Shown in pieces: positions 50,346-60,500 of a stretch of 64,000 bases of DNA. Every line of letters starts with the position of its first letter. The first letter of the stretch is position 1. A model generated the notes under the pieces. It saw nothing but the letters and a program-made list of their open reading frames with translations, ran no database searches and was not told the DNA's origin. The DNA is taken from assembly GCA_026545225.1 (NCBI GenBank), contig CM048851.1, forward strand, positions 31,681,956-31,745,955, written 5' to 3'. This DNA is from Cornus controversa. Taxonomy: Eukaryota > Streptophyta > Magnoliopsida > Cornales > Cornaceae. A program made the translations under genes and the position numbers.

Positions 50346-51744
50346 GGATAAATACCACTTACAACCCTTTCAGTTTAGGCAACATCCCGACTAGAACCCC
50401 TCAAGTTTCAATAATCTCAACTATACCCCCTATAACTAACGTCGTCAATTAAACTATCGATTTTTGGTAATTTTATGAATTTACTTCTGATTAAAATATT
50501 TAATTTAATTAATAAAAATTAGTGATCCTAAAATGACCAAATTGCCCTCTATCTCCCCATCTCTTTCCTCTCCATTTCTCCTCTTTTCTCTCTCTCCACT
50601 ACCAAAGCACACCACCAACTCAACCGGCCACCATCACATACCGGAGCACCATCGCTAGAAAAATAGAGTCAAAGTTTAAACCAGCACCACCGTCAACCAC
50701 CACAGACGGCAACGAAATAAATAATAAGAGACGGCTCAATGGGAACCACCACATAATCCAAGATTTTTTTCTTGCAACAAATGAATAAAAGACTCAAGAT
50801 TGCAAGAACAAGGACACCACCAACAACAATTCTAACAACAAGCCCAGTGGAGATGCCTGATGAGCTTGACGGAGGTGATGGAGACGTTGAGGTTAACGGA
50901 GGTGGTGGCGAAGATCTTGCTGTCCCGGTAGACGATGGTGGACTTCGATTCACTGGCGACGACGACATTGAACTCGCCGGAGGAGGTGGAAATGAGGAAG
51001 AAGGCAGCGTTGGAGGCGGCGACCCGGTAGATGACGGTGGTGGCGAAGAGGTTGATGGAGCTAGAGTTGACGACGACGGAGGAGAAGTAGTTGGCTCTAC
51101 GGGTGGTGGAGAAGAAACAATCGGCGCAACCGGAGGTGGCAGAGAAGCAGCGGGAGGGGGAGATGTCGCAAGAGGTGTCAGATTAGATGGAGACGGGTAA
51201 GTCGTCGCCGCCGACGGTGATGTACTATTGGTCGATGGTGGGGATGTGGGAACCGGTGCTGCTCCCAGCAGGGATGATGACATTATAAGATTCCATCGAT
51301 TTCTAGAGGGATTTGGTTAAGGCTTTATTTTCTGTAAATATATATATATATATATATAAAAGAATATATAACATATAGTATATAGATATTATAAATATAA
51401 ATATATATATATATAATATATAAGAATATATACCATAGAGAGAGAAAGAGAGAATGGGTAGCTAGTGTACATATATGTACATTTGTTTTATAAGTTAAGG
51501 GTACTTTCGTAATTGAGCATTTCTTATTAAGGTTAAAGATGCCATTTTATGCATGAGAAGGGCAAAATAGACCATTCATACACTTTTCTGGTGTTGATTC
51601 TGTTTGCTGCTGACGTCACACTAATGAAGGGGGTAAATCGATACGTGAACCCAAAATTGAGGAGGTGTAGTCGGAATTATTGAAACTAAAGGGAGTTTAG
51701 TTGGAATATTGCCTAAACCGAGAGGGTGTAAGTGGTATTTACCC
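50346..51744. mobile_element. Pack-MULE, 1399 bp, carrying a PERK gene fragment
   Basis: Terminal inverted repeats of about 100 bp or more begin GGATAAATACCACTTACA and GGGTAAATACCACTTACA and include CAGTTTAGGCAA / CGGTTTAGGCAA. The centre carries GC-rich host-gene sequence at 50693-51283 with an adjoining CT-rich leader. Flanking 9-mers (TAAAATATT and TAAGTGATA) match only partly, as expected for an aged duplication. The same inverted-repeat family forms the small element at 51776. Confidence 0.8.
50693..51283 (-). CDS. Captured PERK receptor-kinase N-terminal fragment, open frame
   Basis: A 196-codon uninterrupted minus-strand frame lies wholly inside the Pack-MULE. Residues 1-142 are a Pro/Ser/Thr-rich extensin-like region with repeated SPPP/SPPSS motifs. 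Then comes GISTGLVVRIVVGGVLVLAILSLLFICCKKK, the single membrane helix and stop-transfer that ends exon 1 of proline-rich extensin-like receptor kinases (PERK). After CCKKK the sequence leaves the family, consistent with capture ending at or beyond the exon 1 donor. The kinase domain is absent. If expressed it would make a membrane-anchored wall-facing stub that could compete with full PERKs. Expression is unknown, and it may be merely passenger DNA. Confidence 0.7.
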   Translation of the reverse strand: MSSSLLGAAPVPTSPPSTNSTSPSAATTYPSPSNLTPLATSPPPAASLPPPVAPIVSSPPPVEPTTSPPSSSTLAPSTSSPPPSSTGSPPPTLPSSSFPPPPASSMSSSPVNRSPPSSTGTARSSPPPPLTSTSPSPPSSSSGISTGLVVRIVVGGVLVLAILSLLFICCKKKILDYVVVPIEPSLIIYFVAVCGG

Positions 51745-51775
51745 TAAGTGATATTTTTAATCATATTTTTTTATA

Positions 51776-52053
51776 GGGTAAACACCACTTACACCCCCTC
51801 AGATTAGGCAATATCCCGACCAAACCCCTTTTAATTTTAATATTCTCGACTACACTCTCTGTCAATAACGTCCGTCAATTTTTCTCTCTTGTTGACGTTA
51901 GCAAATTTCGTTTGTTTGTTATCGTGGCACTAATAGAAGGGAGAAATTGATACATAAACCCAAAATTCAGGGGGTGTAGTTGGGAATATTGAAACTAGAG
52001 AGAGTCTAGTCGAAATATTACGTAAACTGAGAGGGTGTAAGTGGTATTTACCT
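51776..52053. mobile_element. 278-bp MULE-type MITE of the Pack-MULE's family
   Basis: The ends GGGTAAACACCACTTACACCCCC and (inverted) AGGTAAATACCACTTACACCC match those of the neighbour at 50346-51744, with the TTCAATA/TATTGAA block at similar depth. Arms nearly meet in the middle, so it is an internal deletion derivative. It is inserted about 30 bp from the larger element. No clean 9-bp duplication is visible. Confidence 0.75.
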
Positions 52054-52333
52054 TATTGTCCTGCTTTTAAATATTTTTAATAATCTATATACTTATTATA
52101 ATCATTTCTTATATAATTTTTTAAAATTTGTAATTATGGTTAATTGAATTAAAGAATATATTTTTCTTTGATAATTGAAGAATTATTATATTTATAGTTT
52201 TATTTGTTTGTCAATGGCACCAATGTAAATAACTTGAAGCTAGAAGGGTATATTGATTGATGAAAAAATAGAACATTTATTACAAAAAATCAGGTATTTT
52301 TGTAATTGGTTTCTACCAATCACTAAAGCGACT

Positions 52334-53100
52334 GTGCAAGGACAATCGATCTATATCACTCCTCTTGTTTCCTTTTACCAATTCATATAACTAATTCAGT
52401 GCTAATAAAGAGTTAGAGTTTGGTAGTCGGACAATTCTGACTGCTTTCTTGGAATGAAGTCAATGGTAGGACTCACGTCCCGTGCAAACTACAAAATCAT
52501 TTTTCATAACCAATAACAGACTTTGGATACATCTGTTCAATTACCTGTAAAAAAAAATCAATTTTATAAAAACTTAAAACAGTTTTCAAATAAAATAATT
52601 CTATGAAAATAGTCACTTTTTATTTTTATTTTCAAAAGCAAAAAAGTATTACTAGAAAATAGAAAACTGAACCAAGTCTGGTTCATGAATATATGTTAGT
52701 TGTAAAGGGAGAGGGTAGTTGGTGGAAAGCAACAGACGGTTGTTACCAGTCTTTTCACGTTCTGCTTTTTAATTGTTTATTGGTATCACTTTACAGTTCA
52801 AATAGTAAGTTTGTGCATTTGGGGGTTGGTTTTGGACAATTTGGAAAATGAAAATATGGAATAAGTTGGCAATATCTGGGACGTGTCAAGTGAATGAAGG
52901 GTCCACGTCCGTCTTGATGGGGGTAGGTAAGCGATGGACCACTTGCTTGAATGGATCATGATATTTAAGGGCTTGTTTGGAAGAAGGTAAACTTGAATGC
53001 ACCTAAGTCATTAACTTGTATCCACATAATCAAGATATGTAGTCAATCTAGTGGTAATGTCTAGGTTAAAGTTACGTAAGTTTCTTGTCACAATAAATAG

Positions 53101-53140
<40 letters not shown>

Positions 53141-53960
53141 GAATTAGTGTGATTATATTTGATCTTTTCTGAATTTTGTTATATTTTCTTTTTAATGAAA
53201 TTTTTTGTTAAATGACTCTGAGCTCCCTATCAGACTTAATTTCGTCAATTTATTTACAGAATCTGTGAAAATACCGTTTTGCTCTCATTAAATATCTCTT
53301 CATTGTTGATGCATATATTCCGTGATATCATCAGCTAAAATGTGAAAGTAGTTATCTAACCCTCCATGAACTGAATTGACATTGGTTACTATCACACTCA
53401 AACACGATTGGGCTTCTCTCACTCATCACCCTGCATTCTCTCACTAACTCAAACACGATCTGACTACTCCCACTCGGCAAAGTGCTTGCAAGAACATCAT
53501 AGCATCATCAGTAGTCCCCGTCTTTAAAATGTACTCAATAAATGGATCTAAATAAAAGATTGTTATTGATAAAACATTAAAACAGAACTTTAATTTAAAG
53601 AGTGATTTTAACAAACAGAGGTTCACCATCATTTAGCAAAAAATTTCAATCGAGAGATAATTTAGCAAACCTCATGGATGAGTAAGGGTGAATATCTCTG
53701 ACTTTCTCTGAGATTTGCCTTGTTATCACTCGCAGAAACTTTTCGTAAAATGATAGTTGACCTCTCTTGAGGAACCCTAATGTAGGGCTACAACTCAGGC
53801 GGGTTCAACCCGGCCCAACCCTAATCCAGTCCGAAATTTTTCTGGCTTGGGCACTATATATTGAATATCGGGCCGAGCTTGGGCTGGAATATAAGAACCC
53901 GAAGTTATTTTGGGCCAGAGGGTGAATATAGACCTTCTCTAAGATTTGTCTTACTATCAC
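52334..53960. other. Intergenic, no supported gene
   Basis: Contains an (AAT)n microsatellite at 53099-53141 of about 14 repeats. A GGGCTTGTTTGG motif next to TTA at about 52973 resembles one PIF/Harbinger end but has no partner. No coding sequence is called. Confidence 0.5.
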
Positions 53961-53969
53961 TCGAAAAGC

Positions 53970-54770
53970 GATGGCATTTTGTAATGCTATTGTTATTGTG
54001 TATGAGGAAGAATACATGCGCAAACTGAACGAAAGCGACATAACACAACTACTTTAAGAAGGAGAGTCTAGAGGATTCATGGATTTACTTGGTTTCATTG
54101 GCTATACGCACTGGGAGTGGAAGAATTGCCCAGTGGTGTGGCATGGTTCGCACAGGGGACACTCACATAAGCTACTTTCATATTAGAGGCGGTAACCTCA
54201 CAAGATTTGTAGATTCAGCATACATTTTTTGAAATGTCGGGTTCACACAATGATCTAAATGTGTTGGATCATTTCTCGATATTCAACTGTATTGTCAATG
54301 ATCGATTGCCTCCGGTTAATTATATGGTGAATGGGCATTACTATAGCATGGAGTATTACATGTCTGATGGTATATACCCTAAATGGACAACTTTGATGCA
54401 GACCATTCCAAATCCAAGAACTGGAAAACACAAATTGTTTGTTTAAAGACAAAAGGCATGCAAGAAAGATGTGGAGCGAGTATTTGGGGTCCTACAAATC
54501 AAGTGGACAATAATGCAAAGACCAGTGCGTTATCGGGATAAAATAGACTTGTGTCTCATAATGAAAATATGTATCATCCTTCACAACATAATCATTGAAG
54601 ATGAGTGTCATGCCAATTTTGTCATTTGGTCTCTGCCCTTGGAATCAAATCCCATTTTTAGATTAGACCCCAATGTTTTAGCGGTACACATCTACGCTCG
54701 CCAACTTCAGTACCGTATCAGAGAGACAAATACGCAATTGAGAAACGATTTGATAAAAAATTTGTGAAAC
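53970..54770 (+). pseudogene. PIF/Harbinger DDE transposase, degraded
   Basis: Consecutive pieces in shifting frames match the plant PIF/Harbinger nuclease. In order they are AFCNAIVIVYEEEYMRKLNE, then GFMDLLGFIGYTHWEWKNCP (normally G-LGS-DC-HWEWKNCP, so the first catalytic Asp position reads Tyr), SGSHNDLNVL (54240), a VNGHYY-DGIYPKW block, DVERVFGVLQIKW (54465) and ICIILHNIIIEDE (54575). There is an in-frame stop at 54054-54056 and at least two frameshifts before 54234. The downstream block 54471-54767 remains open. The DNA-binding partner gene is not seen. Element ends are not identified with confidence. Confidence 0.85.
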
Positions 54771-54779
54771 CGTTTTGGT

Positions 54780-56150
54780 GTTGAAAATGAAGATGATTAA
54801 GTTTATGTTACATTTTTATGTACTAGAATCTTTAATTTTATGTTGTATTTTTATCCTTTTGAATCTTTAAGTTATGTTGCATTATTTTGCTTTTAAGATA
54901 TTATGAAAATTATGCAATAAAATCTCGCTTATGAAATTATTTTTTTTAACAAAAATATTATTGACCCAATACAACCTAAGTTATAGAGGTGAAAAAAGAA
55001 AAAATAAATAATTTTTTATTTTTATTTTTTGACCAATATAGTCATTATAGGCATTGTTTGGATCTACCAAACAGTGCCTAACAGCTCTATTGGCAGTCCC
55101 ATAAATTTTTTTATAAAAATAAAATCAAATAACAGAGCATTAAAAAGCTTTAAAAAAAATCCAAAAAATCGAATTCATCATTAGGGTCTGTTTGCGTCTG
55201 CCAACAGTCATATGACCATTGGCCTTTACAAGGCGCGCTGAGAGCAGGCCGCGTGTTTTTTTTATTTCTTTTAAACCACTTGCCAAAACCACGTCGTCTC
55301 GTTTCGATAAGTGTATTTTAAAAAAAAACAAATTGGGCCGTGCCAACGGAGACCCACGTTCATTCATTTCGATAAATGTTTTAAAATAAATAATTGGGCC
55401 CGTCCACGTTCTTTTCTGATAGCGGAACCGATTTCTTAATTAAGTGATTCTTTTCGTGATGCTTGCACGGGCCCACCTCCAATGGCTAATTAAAATTAAA
55501 CCTAAGTGAGCCCTCATCAAAAACACCACCACCTTAATTATGTGCTCTTAAATCACTGTCCTGATGGATGGGTTTTGTATAAGTTTTTGTTCAAAGCCAT
55601 CACTAATGTAGTTGGCACGTTGTACAATTGTTTTAATCACAAAATAAACACTAGTATTATCTTGACTATATATATTTTCATATAATTATTCCACGTACTA
55701 TCTTAATTTTGAAAAATATCAATAAATTAGTATATTTTTATATATTATTCTTATTAATATGATGGCTATCTTTGAAATAAATAGTTTATATATAGAAGAT
55801 GATTGATAACCCTTATGTTCTAAAATGGTATGAGATTAATTAGTGGCATATTTCTTTTTCTTTTTTTTTTAAATCATATTGGACTCCTGTTCGTGCAATT
55901 ATAAAAGTTCAATTTTAGAGAGGAAAGGTGAAGAGGGTAAAAAAGTAAATTGATGTTTCGTTAACGATGTCAGCACACGTTAGAATAGTTTTGCAAAAAA
56001 ATTCAACCGATAAATAATAAAACAAACTTTAGAAAAGGTTAGAAATATTCACCTGACAGATTGTGGTGTTAGTAAATTCTCATGCAAAGAAGAATTCAAT
56101 ACAGGTAAACACACACAACCGAGAGACAGAGAAAGAGTACCTTTTAGTTA
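54780..56150. other. Intergenic; possible transposon ends near 55035-55200
   Basis: The text AGGCATTGTTTGG-ATCT-ACCAAACAGTGCCTA at about 55038-55071 is a compact inverted pair of PIF/Harbinger-like ends. GGGTCTGTTTGC at about 55184 is another such end. They may belong to the transposase relic upstream. No gene is called. Confidence 0.4.
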
Positions 56151-56151
56151 G

Positions 56152-56640
56152 GAAGCACGGATACGGACACGGAATATGGGTACGATATGATACGGATACG
56201 GCAATACAAGAAATTTAAAAAAAATAGGACACGGACACAGCGAGGATACGACTATAAAATAATAATATAATATATTAATATATATTAATTATTCAATAAA
56301 AATATACTACATTACAAAAATACTTCAATTCATCGCTAAACAATTAAGAATCAAACAAACTAATAAACAAAAATAAATAAATAAATTAAAGAAAAAGACT
56401 TATTTAATCTTTACATATATTTAGTTTAGATTTTTAATAATAATTTAGTAGCATATATATTTTTCATTCGAAATACTTGAATAAATATCACTGCTACGAA
56501 GTCTCCGACACGCGTTTGAAAAGTGTTCAAGGAGTGTTCGAGAAATATCTTAAAAATAAAAATATCAAGACACTTCTATAAAGTGTGTGACGCGTATACG
56601 AGAAGTGTCTAACAGGATATTCGACACACATACAACATTA
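56152..56640. repeat. Dispersed repeat with GGACAC/GATACGG-rich ends, copy 3
   Basis: The left end reads GGAAGCACGGATACGGACACGG and continues with GATACGG and GGACACGGACAC. The right end is rich in AAGTGTTC, GTGTC and GACACAC in the inverted sense. The centre is AT-rich. It is the same family as 8140-8885 and 13592-14156. The right border is uncertain. Confidence 0.6.
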
Positions 56641-56858
56641 TGGATGAAGCTTAGCTCAGCTTAACATCTTATATAAACTACCTACAAATGACTGTTTAGG
56701 ATAGTATGGGATTGGCATTGACAGACTAGTAAATTCGAAAAAAACGAAGGTGGTGAGAGTGAAGGAATCAGGGGCTCTCTCACCATTATGTTAGCACTGT
56801 TATATAAAGCGTATCCTAGTCTGCCCATTTCTGAAATGGGTGATTTTACAAGCAATAT

Positions 56859-57095
56859 ATGAAATCAATGGAATCAAAAGGCCAAACCACAACTAGTAAA
56901 TGTAGTAGTCGCTGCTCAGTATCATCCTGTCCAAGAGTCGCCTATTTCAGGGGCCAATATCACCCTCAGGTTTTGGACCCAATTCCCACTCTAGCCAAAA
57001 CAATCTTTCGACAAAATAAAAAGATCGACGACTTGGAGTTGGCACACATGCATATGTTCCAGAAGCCCTTTATAAAATATTCCAACCAACCATAA
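56859..57095 (+). CDS. Small open frame, unassigned
   Basis: A 78-codon frame with a moderately complex composition, including a Cys/Ser-rich start (SKCSSRCSVSSCPRVAYF) and a possible helical part (TLAKTIFRQNKKIDDLELAHMHMF). A TATA-like TTATATAAAG lies about 60 bp upstream at 56800. There is no recognised domain and no evidence of introns. It could be a relic exon or chance. Confidence 0.2.
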   Translation: MKSMESKGQTTTSKCSSRCSVSSCPRVAYFRGQYHPQVLDPIPTLAKTIFRQNKKIDDLELAHMHMFQKPFIKYSNQP

Positions 57096-57489
57096 TATAT
57101 ATATATATATATATATATACGAGCACACTACATGGATGTGTCTGTTGGTACAAATTTTGTATCTAATAATATAGAGTGAATTTACTCCACCAACCCAAAC
57201 CACACAGATTATGCTTGTACATTTTAGAATAATATCATCCTTAATTCAATAGACAGTTGCAATTAGATTGCTCAATTTCTCACTACCATCTATAAACTAA
57301 CAAAAGTATCATCTTCATCATGAATGGATAAATTAATAAGCCTAGGGTAATAAGCATTCTTGTTACATCTTTTTGTATAAAAAATTTGAGACAGCTACAG
57401 TACAAATGCAAGGGATAAGATAATTGTCCACTCAATAAATGACAATTTTGATCAAATGAAACCCACTTCACTCATGATGATAAAACTAA

Positions 57490-57701
57490 GAGAAATGCTA
57501 AACGTCATGAAATTATTTCATGAATTTGTATCATGAATGATGTGGCAGGTAACGTGGAGAGTTAATATTGGTGGAATTCAGTGATAATATCATGGGACAA
57601 TATGTATGGGGGAATCCCACCAATACTAACTCTCCACGTTACCTGCCACATCATTCATGATATAAATTCATGAAATTATTTCATGACGTGTAGCATTGCT
57701 C
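57490..57701. mobile_element. MULE-type MITE, 212 bp, perfect 9-bp target duplication
   Basis: Inverted arms of about 90 bp read GAGAAATGCTAAACGTCATG and GAGCAATGCTACACGTCATG and share GGCAGGTAACGTGGAGAGTTA. Exact 9-bp flanks TAAAACTAA lie at 57481-57489 and 57702-57710. The arms almost meet, so single strands fold into a long hairpin. High arm identity suggests a fairly young insertion. Confidence 0.92.
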
Positions 57702-57710
57702 TAAAACTAA

Positions 57711-58640
57711 AGCCCAACTTCAATATTGCATGTTTGGAAATGAGACAGCTAGGCCACATCATGAGGGTTCCAAAAGGCAATCCGAGCATGACCCCAAAGA
57801 AGTGTGATAACTTTATTTTAATTTTAATTTTTATTTTATGTCAAGTTTTGAAAATATTTAATATTTTTCAAAAAGACAATTTGGAACATGATACATAAAT
57901 AAGTGTGTCAATTTTATTTTAATTTTTGATTTTGTCAATTTATGATTGGTCGATAAATAGTTCCAAGAATACTTAATATTGTGTTTAGCACTAATTGGCC
58001 GGAAGCAATGCATTGGTGCCGGAGTACTTAATGTTTCTCAAAACTGACATGTTGTCAGCTTAAATTTGAAAAAGTATGAATTATATAATAAAACACTAAT
58101 CCCAAAATTAAAAACCTTAATCACTTGACTAAAAGTAACTAAACTCTCATTTCAATGCCAATGATGCTATTGCACATGGGGGTACTCTGTAAAAGTAAAA
58201 TTCAATAACAGGCTGTCAAGCACGTGACACATGTAGCTTAGAAGCTATAACAGGACAGGACAGGGACAGCTAAAAAGAACCAAATTACAGATCACAACGC
58301 AATAGGACAAAAAAGCACATCCGGAACTGCAATCCCCATCTCTCTCTCACACACAATCTCGCGCGCGCACACTCTCTCTCTAACCAATCTGCTCACAAAC
58401 ACCAAAAGTACAGAGTAACACAAATAAAGGTCACATCACTAAATAATGAAGAAATAAGCAATAGATATCAAGAAAAATAAATCATAATTCATAACAAAGA
58501 ATCCATAATTAATTCACAAAATAGAGCAATAAATCAAATCTTTATCACCATCACCGACTGAAATACAAAATAAAAGTAGGAATAAACAAAAATAATAATG
58601 AACCCTAAATCATCAACTCCGGCAAAGTATTAGAATTTCA
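57711..58640. other. Intergenic, no supported gene
   Basis: AT-rich. A CT/CA-rich patch (58340-58380, CTCTCTCTCACACAC and GCGCGCGCAC) is a simple repeat. The last part should hold the 3'-untranslated region of the minus-strand AGP gene. Confidence 0.5.
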
Positions 58641-58654
58641 ATTTCAGATCAGAT

Positions 58655-59050
58655 CTAAAGCAACAACGCCGACACCAAGACGAGACCAGCCACGGATCCA
58701 ACGACGGTGACTCTGTTCAGAGTGGCGACATTGCTGGGAGTCGACGAAGGAGATTCTCCGGGAGAAGAAGACATCGACGGAGGCACGGCGGTGGAGGGAG
58801 ACGAAGCGGGAGCTTCGGAGCTTGGAGGAGCAGGCGGAGAAGCAACGGGAGAGGAGGTCGGTGCGGTTTTGGGAGCCGAGGTCGGTGGAGACACGACGGG
58901 AGACGGCGTCGGAGGAGTTGCCACCCGTGGCGGTGAAGCAACCGGAGTTGCCGTCGGCGATACAGTCGGCGATGCTCCCGGAGCCTGAGCGATAGCAGAT
59001 CCAACCGCCAAAGCAAATATCAGTGCACAGACAACGCTCGAGTAAGCCAT
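58655..59050 (-). CDS. Classical arabinogalactan protein (AGP), GPI-anchored
   Basis: An intronless frame of 131 residues starts at the ATG at 59050. An in-frame ATG 11 codons upstream is rejected because the signal peptide MAYSSVVCALIFALAVGSAIA then follows directly. The mature protein starts QAPGASPT and is made of Ala-Pro, Ser-Pro, Thr-Pro and Val-Ser-Pro dipeptides (about residues 23-108), the non-contiguous Pro pattern that directs Hyp-arabinogalactan addition. The C-terminal hydrophobic tail (VTVVGSVAGLVLVSALLL) after a small-residue Asn/Ser region is a GPI-attachment signal. Family length fits classical AGPs of the AGP1/4/10 kind. It should act at the plasma membrane-wall interface. 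A TATA box lies at 59211-59220. Confidence 0.93.
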   Translation of the reverse strand: MAYSSVVCALIFALAVGSAIAQAPGASPTVSPTATPVASPPRVATPPTPSPVVSPPTSAPKTAPTSSPVASPPAPPSSEAPASSPSTAVPPSMSSSPGESPSSTPSNVATLNRVTVVGSVAGLVLVSALLL

Positions 59051-59210
59051 TCTTGCCCTCTTCTCTCTCTTCAAACAACGCAACAGATGATTTTAGAGAG
59101 AGAAAAAGAAACCTTGAACGTTGAATCCACAAAAACACTAGTATGGAGAAAGAAAGAGAGTTTTAGAGAGAGAGAATAGGGTGTGTGAAGCAACGATGGG
59201 AGAGGAACTC

Positions 59211-59220
59211 TATATATATA
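59211..59220 (-). promoter_or_regulatory. TATA box of the AGP gene
   Basis: TATATATATA is 161 bp upstream of the AGP start codon on the minus strand. A GA/CT-rich leader (59145-59175) lies between them. Confidence 0.6.
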
Positions 59221-59229
59221 CAGGGAGTG

Positions 59230-60134
59230 AAGTGATAGTGCGATGTTTATAGTCGGTTTGTTAACGATTAATTTGGAGTGAATTAATTTTGCCGCGTTGT
59301 CTAATCGTTAGTTGACAACTCATCAAAATCATAGCCGTTGATGGCTTTTGTTTCTTTTTCGTCTTTCCTTTTCTTTCCTTGAAGAACTTTGACTTGCCTT
59401 TCATCGTTAATGCATCCTAGCCGGCCACGTGTTTGATTGGATATCTCTACCGTCGATTCTGGGATTATGTTTAGACACTGTCGACCTACTAAGATTCTCT
59501 ATACCGTTTGATCATTTAATAACAACAAATATTCCGCGTACCGTTGTGATTTTCCATTAATAATTTTTATAAAACAAGGCTATAACATTATTAACTATTA
59601 AGAGAGAGTCTTCTTAACTTTATTTCTCATAGAGAGTAGTACTCTCTTGGTCGTTTTACTCGTGGGATAAAAGTATAAAACGATATATATATATATATAT
59701 ATATATAGTTAATTAAAAAAAGTGAGCTTCTGGTGACGAAGCGGAGAGGGTGATAGAGTGTCGTCAACATCAGCGTACGACGCGTAACGTTCGTTTTTTA
59801 TTCTTTATTTGTTGGCATAGAGAAGCGCATCTCTGTCTGTCGACGCGCACTTATTTGCTGTCACCACCGATGTGGGACACTCTCCTTACGGATCTGAGCT
59901 TTCAATAAGCTGTGTTTGGTGGCACTCAAAAACCCGTCACATGTCCACCATCTCCAATAACTACAAGAGCACGATAAAGACCGTTACATAAACGAACTTT
60001 CCTCACATCTCTCTCTCACACACACACACGTATATATATTATTAAATATTTAAATGTTTCAGAGAGAGAGATTACCTTGTGCTTCGCTTGTGGGATGAAG
60101 ATGGCCATTCTCCAAAGAGGACTGTTAGCTGCTA
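59230..60134. other. Upstream region of the AGP gene
   Basis: Contains an (AT)n tract at about 59684-59706, a short (AC)n stretch near 60018 and a (GA)n near 60062. No gene is recognised. Confidence 0.5.
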
Positions 60135-60500
60135 TAAAAAAAAATTATTTAAAAGCAGAAAAATATAAAAAAATATTTTAATACTTTAAAAATATGTTCT
60201 TTAATTCACTTAACCATAATTACAAAATTTTAAAAATTATATAGAAAATGATTATAATAAGTATATAGATTATTAAAAATATTTAAAAGTAGGACAATAT
60301 AAAAAATATATTAATAAAAATATTTTAATACTTTATCTTTATAATTTTATTTGTTTGTTGATGGCACTAGTGTAAATACTTTAGAACTGGAAGGGTATAT
60401 TGATTGATGAAAAAGTAGGACATTTATTGCAGGAAAGTATTTAATTTTTGGAATTGATTTTCACAGTAGAGCGACTGTACAAGGACACTCACTTGAGCGA
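60135..60500. repeat. Copy of the TIR element found split at 50193-52333
   Basis: From AAATATGTTCTTTAATTCA through TTAAAAGTAGGAC the sequence is the reverse complement of about 52056-52160. The next part (TTTATTTGTTTGTTGATGGCAC to GCGACTGTACAAGGACA) matches 52195-52345 directly. This copy has no nested MULE and so shows what the uninterrupted element looks like. Confidence 0.7.

Larger units (their letters stand above)
50193..52333. mobile_element. Older TIR element split by two nested MULEs
   Basis: Sequences at about 50193-50345 and 52054-52333 are inverted copies of each other (TTTATTTGTTTGT-AATG-CAC-AATGTAAAT, then GGATGAAAAATAGAA-ATTTA, then TTTGTAATTGG-TT). Both resemble the repeat at 60135-60500. 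Reading across the insertions restores the continuous text seen at 60.1 kb, so 50346-51744 and 51776-52053 entered a pre-existing element. Outer borders are approximate. Confidence 0.6.

Noticed and set aside
50772-51200. Plus-strand Gly/Asp-rich frame of 142 codons
   Set aside because: It is the complement of the Pro/Ser codons of the PERK fragment. The membrane helix and family match are on the minus strand.
58707-58988. Plus-strand Gly/Glu-rich frame and other frames over the AGP gene
   Set aside because: They are mirror images of the AGP repeat. Only the minus-strand frame has a signal peptide and a GPI signal.
59051-59083. Upstream in-frame ATG of the AGP (adds 11 residues)
   Set aside because: It would put a charged stretch in front of a standard signal peptide, so the ATG at 59050 fits the family better.
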